From Chiua virens (taxonomy: Eukaryota; Basidiomycota; Agaricomycetes; Boletales; Boletaceae), in the NCBI GenBank assembly GCA_019787685.1, contig JAHNUO010000004.1:1302001-1366000 (forward strand): 64,000 nt of DNA. The letters run 5' to 3'. Shown piece after piece: positions 58,240 through 64,000 of the stretch. A program made the position numbers and the translations under genes. The notes beneath the pieces were generated by a model. The model worked only from the letters and a program-made list of their open reading frames with translations. It did no database searches and was not told the DNA's origin. The stretch's first letter is position 1; each line of letters starts with the position of its first letter.

Positions 58240-60676
58240 TCACAATCCTATCTTGTCCACACCCAACTTCACCTTGTCGATTAAACCCCGTACGCCCTCT
58301 CTGATACCTTCGGCTTGGACTCCGACATTATCCGAGCTTGTCCTGTACACCCCCGAACCGCCAGGCCCCCCAAGACTGACATTCACGCCGCCAAGATTGA
58401 GGCTCAGCGAGGGCGCATTTGATGATGATTCTGGTGGCGGCTCGAACACAGAACCTGGAAGGGTCTCTGCGGCAGCGCGAATCATTTCCAAGTAGCTGGT
58501 TCAAGTCAATACAGGATCGTAATGGAATGGAGAATTAATGTGAAATACCTGGACGAATTGTGGACGCATGTGCCTCCAAGCAGTACCCGCGTTCCTGTCG
58601 AAGCAGATTCTTGATTCAATAGAGCAACTGTTCTAGCCTCTTCGTACGTCGTCCCACCGATCACGAATACAATGATATCCTGTGATCTGCGCGTGATCTT
58701 AGCACCAGGAAATCAGTGACATCATGTAGCATACCGCTGTAGGCCAAGATTCGTTCCCGCATTATCATGGAATGGATAGCTAGTCTCCTTCAGACGTCCC
58801 TTGAACAAATTTTCTAGCGTTTGTGAAAGATGTGGAGTGTGTTGAGTGTAGACATTTTCGACACCCTGCACAAGAGGTCGGCAGATGGCACTCATGACGT
58901 AAGTCTGACGTACCTTCAGGCCCTTCAATGCAGACCTTCCTTTGGCTAGTAGCGACTCAGTGGAAAACAAATCATCTTGCCGCTGATCAGAACCAGCAAT
59001 GTTCAGTAAGACGTAAACAAGCTTCATGGGATGTTTTAAATCAGTGGTAAACGTGAAGATACAACGTAACCTACCCTTGCTTCTTCTGGTGGTACTCCAC
59101 TGGCAAGGAGGAGATTGATAAGCGAAGCGATATTGTTCGTCTGAGTCTTTTGATAACGGAGTGCGAACAGGATAACAACCCGTAGCTTATTCCACGCGGG
59201 TACAGTGTTATTCGCGACGAGAGCTTGAACGGTCTATGTTCAAATATACAGTAAGACGATGAAGGTGAACTCGAGCGTGGTACGAACCTTGAAATCACAA
59301 CCTGAACTGGTTGCAAGGCCTTGCTCAATTTCACCAACATCCAATAAATGATCTCTCTCGACCAATCGGCTCAGCTCGCCGACCAAGGCGACATGTTTGC
59401 TAACGTTCCCGCCAAGCTTCCTAAATTCGGGATATTCCTCAACAAATTGCTTCATATCAGTTATCGAGTTGATAGCCGAGGGGGATTGTGCGAGTGACCG
59501 GGATTGATAAGATTGGACATAATTCTTTAGCGAAGTGCCCAGATCACCAAATGTCGCTAAGTAATGAGCTTGGAAGAACGGATCGGTTGATGTCGTGAGA
59601 GTAATTTCCTGTCGAACGTGTGAGTGATGAGTGGAAGCATATCCGGGAATGAACTTGCAGAAAGTTCAGGTCGGATGTCAGGAACCATGCTGAGGTCAAC
59701 TCTTCCATTCTGAATCCCGAGAAGTTCATGGACCATGGCTTGATATGTCCATTGGGATAGCAAGGGTGTAACAGGATCGTTTCTCCGATCAAGGATGAGT
59801 AACAACGGAGCCACCTGAGTAAGCCTAAAATCGAACAAAGCCGACTCCGTTTGGATACGATGCTGTGTGCCAGCGTGAATATGAACGTAGGAGTGTCATA
59901 ACTGAAAAGGTACACACGTGGACCTCATTGGCCAATTTCTTCGCCATACCGCTCATCTTCTCGTAACGGATGACGGGTTTTTTCTTCAGGCTGAGAAGAA
60001 CAGCGATGATTCCTTGCACAGAGAGCTCTAGAGCGGCGTCATCCCAACTGTTGGGGGATGACCCGTATAAGGGTTTGCTGACAGAGGGTAAATGGTTGAG
60101 AGAAAATAAACAGGGCAGAAGAGGCGCGTAGTCCGCAAAGTATTCCTGTAGAGGCATCAAACCCATGAACTGCACGGAATGACCGACTGAACTACCTGCA
60201 CTTCACGCACCACCTCGAACTCATCCACATCAGCAAGGCGTTCGATCGTAGATTTACTCAAAACGTTGCTAAAGTCTGCTCGACCAACGAACGTCAGCGC
60301 GGATATTGGCTAACTGGAAGAATCCACGCACTGACACAGGTAGTATTCGCCATACTTTGGCTCACGTAGTTCTGCGCACACTGCTTCGATGCTGGCATCA
60401 CTAGGTTGCAAAAAGCAGACACATTTCATATGAGGCATGGAGTTGCGCAACCTGTTGTCGATCCTATCCGTGAGATACACTTGGTGTGACAACAGGGTCG
60501 ACTGCGTCGAGGCAAGAGAAACTATCGGTGTCTGGTGGAACCAGGACAGGGGTCAATACGTGGTAATAGGACCTGAATAACCTTACCGTGTGGGTGTCGA
60601 GGAGGAGGGTTTTCATGGCCGAAGGGGTAGACACCAATTTTGTGATGTACGTCTCAACTGCCTTGACAACGTCCAT
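58240..60676 (-). CDS. VPS45: Sec1/Munc18 protein Vps45
   Basis: SM protein controlling SNARE assembly (Tlg2/Pep12) on trans-Golgi and endosomes. Eleven exons (60676-60587, 60531-60336, 60275-60196, 60145-59918, 59862-59659, 59608-59288, 59233-59075, 59021-58914, 58865-58735, 58686-58549, 58495-58240) give 636 aa. Landmarks: [78 protein letters not shown] and [16 protein letters not shown]. Intron 5 uses the GC donor TCT|gcaagt at 59658; the nearest GT donor is out of phase. The C-terminus has a glycine-rich extension and an amphipathic end ([15 protein letters not shown]). Confidence 0.95.
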
Positions 60677-62117
60677 TTCAATAGACTGCGTGCTCGCCGA
60701 GTAAGATTACAGAGTTTGAGATCTGAGGCCTGAGGCCTGAGGGGTCGCGTGTTGCAAGTTTCACAGCAATTGAGCGTACGGCGTATAACAAGTGGTCAAG
60801 TGCGCAGGCTCAGGTGCGTGCAGTGCATCGGCCAAAAATGGTATATCCACACTCCTGAAGAGTCCACTCCACCCTAGCTACTTGACAAACGCCACACCGA
60901 GCGGCCCGAGGCTTTCAGACAAGTTGCTAGCCTGCACATGGTACAGTACCTTAGTGGAGCCTGAAAAAAAATCGCGTGATCTATACGCTCCAAGTATTTT
61001 TCTTGTCATCACAGGTTAGTAAAATTTCGCAAGTATAGTTTTAGTCGTAACTCTATGAGCTCAAATGGGACTGGAACTAACCCTATGAACGGGCTGATTA
61101 GATGTCGACATACGATTTGACTTTGATCTTGTCTAGTTCAAACACGAATAACGAACAATGTCCGTAAGTTTCAGCTCGCTGACCTTCATTTCCCTCAGAC
61201 TGCCGTACTAGACTCGGACTCGGAACGGTAGTCACCCCTTGGGAGAGATTTCAAGGAAGTCTCCCGAGTCGTTCCCGTCATCCTCAGGCTCCCATGTCAA
61301 TGTGCTTTTCCACCTAAGACCCACTTCACCCCAAATTGAAAGTCTAGCCGGGGCGATTTCTATGACCGGATGTTTCGATTAAATCCGAGTTTTAGGGCAC
61401 GTATAGAGCGTCACTAGCCTACCGCATTGGTATTTGTTCAGCTTCTTTCCCCTCGGGTTGCAACCCTCTTCGCAGAACGTAAGCGCATGGCATATCATTT
61501 TTCGGGTTCCTCTGTCTCGATGCTTTCCATTCAGCCATTTACCCTGTCATCATTCACGGATATTCCTTCTCTTCTTCTTTTGGTAAAGGCCCGATGACGG
61601 GCAGACGTCCTGCAGAAAGAAACTCCAGTTGCCCCTTGTCTCGATCTCCTTCTGTGCAAACCGGGTTGATATGCGAGTCATTGGCCCAATTGGGTTCCCA
61701 GTAGGTGAGATGAGTCCACATAGCCGCATCAGTCGACAGGTTGCCTTGCCAGCGGACATCTGTGCGAGCCATGCACGGGTATCTATGTAGAAAGTGACCT
61801 GCTACGCTATGATTTTAGTTGGTCTTTAAGGCGGTAATAGCGGAGCACTCTGATCGTGTTACTTTATATGAAGACAAATTCACTCAGCTTGATTATCAAC
61901 TCTGTTAGGCAACAGGGTCAAGAACCATGTCAGGACCATCTAGCTGAAGGGCTGCTGTCATCTCACTATCAAGTCATTCACTTTTGGCGGTGGGCTTCTC
62001 GTTCCTTCAGTTGCATGGCAGGATAACATGTCCGTCCCTTGCTGGATGATGAGGCTATATAATCGCCTCTCCTCGAGAGCAGAATGGAGGCGCAAGCATC
62101 TACAGCATACTGCCGAC
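60677..62117. other. Intergenic region with one possible small frame
   Basis: About 1.4 kb between the VPS45 start and the GSKIP-domain gene. A minus-strand frame at 61772-61554 (72 aa, MARTDVRWQGNLSTDAAMW...) begins with ATG and has protein-like composition, but I recognise no family and saw no supporting splice partners. The plus-strand frame from 60792 has no support. The rest holds nothing I can name. Confidence 0.3.
62056..62062 (+). promoter_or_regulatory. TATA box of the GSKIP-domain gene
   Basis: TATATAA 56 bp before ATG 62118. Its position argues against the in-frame upstream ATGs at 62028 and 62046 being translation starts, since transcription should begin after it. Confidence 0.45.
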
Positions 62118-62467
62118 ATGGACTCTCCGACATCCTCTTTCTACTACAATGAATTAAATCGTGCGCTCTCCGAGCAGTCTTTTGGGTTGACTCGGTACGA
62201 GGTCGCAAAGCAGTGTTCGCCACACGAAGCGACTGCTGCGGTGACCTTGCTCGAGGGGACCAATATCAAAGTATCCTTGAACACTCGTGGCTATCAGGTG
62301 AATGCACGTCATATTTGCGACAGTCGAATTTGCTTATCCGAACTCGTTCGTCACAGCTTGATGGCGGGCAGACATATGAGTCTATCGAGGGACTTTTGCA
62401 ATCTATCAGTTCGATGTACGGGCAGAAAAGAGATGAGACAATCATCGCCAGGCTCCAAGGCCTGTAG
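62118..62467 (+). CDS. GSKIP-domain small protein
   Basis: Exons 62118-62297 and 62357-62467 give 96 aa. The GSKIP fold, known from GSK3-beta-interacting protein and the N-terminus of CLU proteins, is supported by ATAAVTLLEGTNIKVSLNTRGYQL followed by YESIEGLLQSISSMYGQKRDETIIARLQ. The intron (59 nt, CAG|gtgaat...gtcacag) was chosen because a nearer acceptor would leave an intron of only 26 nt, while both give the same C-terminal frame. In animals GSKIP binds PKA and GSK3; no such role is shown in fungi. Confidence 0.75.
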
Positions 62468-62790
62468 CGACCGCACTGTCTTTCTGGCCGTGGAGCTATC
62501 AGTGCACTTTTAAAATGTGGGTGCAACCTTAAACGTCATCTTGATAACTATAACTTCGGCTAATGGCACCAAGGATCCACACCCTCGACGCTTTACATAA
62601 GTCGAACTACTGGTTTTATTTATTGTGTAATATCATGTATATCCGAGTCGATAGTAATTGTCCAATAAAGAGCCGGTGACAGCAAGCTCGCACCTACCGT
62701 TTACCTCCCAGTCCAATTAAGACGTAAGTACACGTCATTTAGATGCCAATGTAATAGCGGGCAAGATTGGAAACTAATCTGAATTAGAAT

Positions 62791-63736
62791 CTAAATGACC
62801 ATATTAACGGGGAGTCGCCTAGTCGAGTGCCTAATCCCCATCGCGATCTCGTACATCTCCCTCGTGAACAGTCCCCCAGACCTTACTTTTGCAATTGCAT
62901 TGCCAACCCAGTCTCGCTCATGGTCGTCCCGCATACAGTTAGCCCACCAGCGGTCCATGCTGGCCCGTATCGAGGCGGAATTGAGCATACCATGTTCACT
63001 TTGCTCGTTTAACACATGCAAAAGAAACCCGGCGTTCAAGTGTTCCATCCCCAATTCAGACAAGGATTTGAGGATGCGCGTGATACGCAGATTATTGTGT
63101 GTGTTTCCTGACCAATCAGGGGGAACATGTCGAACCAATAGAATACTCCACTCATGCTGACCCACTCACCGAGGAGATTTCGGTAACGTGGCTTGAAATC
63201 CCGAGGAGAGAGAGCACGCCCGAGTAGCCCCGACTCCGAGATCAAACGCATGCCGTAGAAGTCGAGCATCATCTTGTATGACGTGACCAAGCGGCGGATG
63301 ATCTCCTCGCTGTTCCTCATCATTCCGATTTCATGGGGTAGAAGCCGATAAGCATCCGCATTCACCCCGTCTTCTTGGATCGGAAATCTGGGCCGGTCGG
63401 CACGTCAGGAATATAGATCTGAATACCAGACGGTTGTGACGGCAGCGCTTACAGCCATTGTATGTAGGCGTGGTTCCCCTCTAGTCGACCATAGTCTGCG
63501 TACCATCTAGTCTGTCATGTGAATAGGAATGCAAACTTGATCGATCATTCTGCCACTCACTTGGAATGTATGTCATCGATTAGCAGATTATCAGGTTGAC
63601 ATCGCAGGCGATTGAGGTAGAAGAGGTAGTTGACAGATGGGTCCTTTTTAGAGTCTGATTTCGAGATCCTGGGGTAATTTGCAAGGAAGGCTGTGATATC
63701 TTGCGGCCTCGAGGCTCTGGAGTCATTGGTTGACAT
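62791..63736 (-). CDS. OGFr-domain protein (opioid growth factor receptor conserved region)
   Basis: Exons 63736-63561, 63506-63453, 63387-63170 and 63107-62791 give 254 aa. The OGFr conserved region spans nearly the whole protein: NYLFYLNRLRCQPDNLLI, LEGNHAYIQWLFP (split by an intron), LLPHEIGMMRNSEEIIRRLV, SYKMMLDFYGMRL and LKSLSELGMEHLNAGFLLHV. Vertebrate OGFr binds met-enkephalin, but fungal and bacterial members share only the fold and their function is unknown. The start is the first ATG in the exon; a TTG lies upstream in frame. All introns are GT-AG. Confidence 0.82.
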
Positions 63737-64000
63737 GATATCGCTGTTCAAATAAGCAGCGGAAATGACGGATGATGACCTGGGGGTATTTGATGCTATG
63801 CAAGTTCTGAGTCACGATTCTCCAACACACACCTTTTGCAAATGGATTAATTGGCCGGGATGAATTGGAGCGAACGGCTTTGGGCAACTGGCTGTTAGTG
63901 GCGATCGGGTACGTGCCACGTCCGAGTGAGTCGGTGATCGAAAAGGCTAAAACTTTGAAATTGCCGTGATGACGACTCGAAACAACAATTCAAAGACTGA
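63737..64000. other. Upstream flank of the OGFr gene
   Basis: 264 bp up to the window edge; presumably the OGFr promoter. No gene or clear element was seen. Confidence 0.3.

Noticed and set aside
62298..62323. 26-nt intron in the GSKIP-domain gene
   Set aside because: Too short; the acceptor at 62356 gives a normal 59-nt intron and a better domain match.

Overview
The window is a compact, intron-rich fungal nuclear segment, almost certainly from a basidiomycete (probably Agaricomycetes). The evidence is about 50-nt introns with GT...CTRAC...YAG signals, often 5-15 per gene, alternating strands, very short intergenic spaces, and protein content typical of that group (AsaB-like enzyme, Erv46, Miro/Gem1, wax-synthase-like acyltransferase, fungal VWA and OGFr-domain proteins). 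I resolved roughly 150 introns by hand, requiring reading-frame closure and family alignment from memory.

Layout. 1-6.7 kb: housekeeping block: 3' end of an unknown gene, proteasome ATPase RPT5, NuA4 subunit EAF6, exosome RRP40, ESCRT-I VPS37 and mitochondrial NCA2. 6.9-10.9 kb: accessory island with two tandem copies of an orphan gene family (one decayed) around a PD-(D/E)XK-like gene. 11-20.8 kb: TMA23, a VWA-domain protein, Miro GTPase GEM1 (15 exons), an F-box protein, and a 590-aa cysteine-rich orphan. 21-29.3 kb: SH3-RasGEF, a NiCoT nickel transporter with micro-exons, and a frameshifted wax-synthase-like gene. 29.3-32.5 kb is gene-poor. 32.5-43.6 kb: MADS-box factor, zf-C3H1 protein, CDC37, an adaptin-binding p34 protein, MED21. 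43.9-47.3 kb: AsaB-like gene, deoxyhypusine hydroxylase LIA1, MRT4. 47.5-54.0 kb: tandem duplication of secreted dipeptidyl-peptidase V. 54-64 kb: coiled-coil orphan, small orphan, ERV46, VPS45, a GSKIP-domain protein and an OGFr-domain protein.

The genes are mostly unrelated housekeeping functions and do not form one pathway; nothing looks like a biosynthetic cluster. The most unusual features are structural. At least eleven introns have GC-AG ends, about 7% of those seen. The orphan family has a start codon split by an intron (AT|G) in both copies. There are exons of 14, 19, 22 and 31 nt, and very close gene pairs (22 bp head-to-tail, 38 and 47 bp head-to-head). Several otherwise conserved genes carry single-base frameshifts, which may be assembly errors rather than biology.

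No transposon with recognisable coding domains, tRNA, rRNA or CRISPR array was seen.
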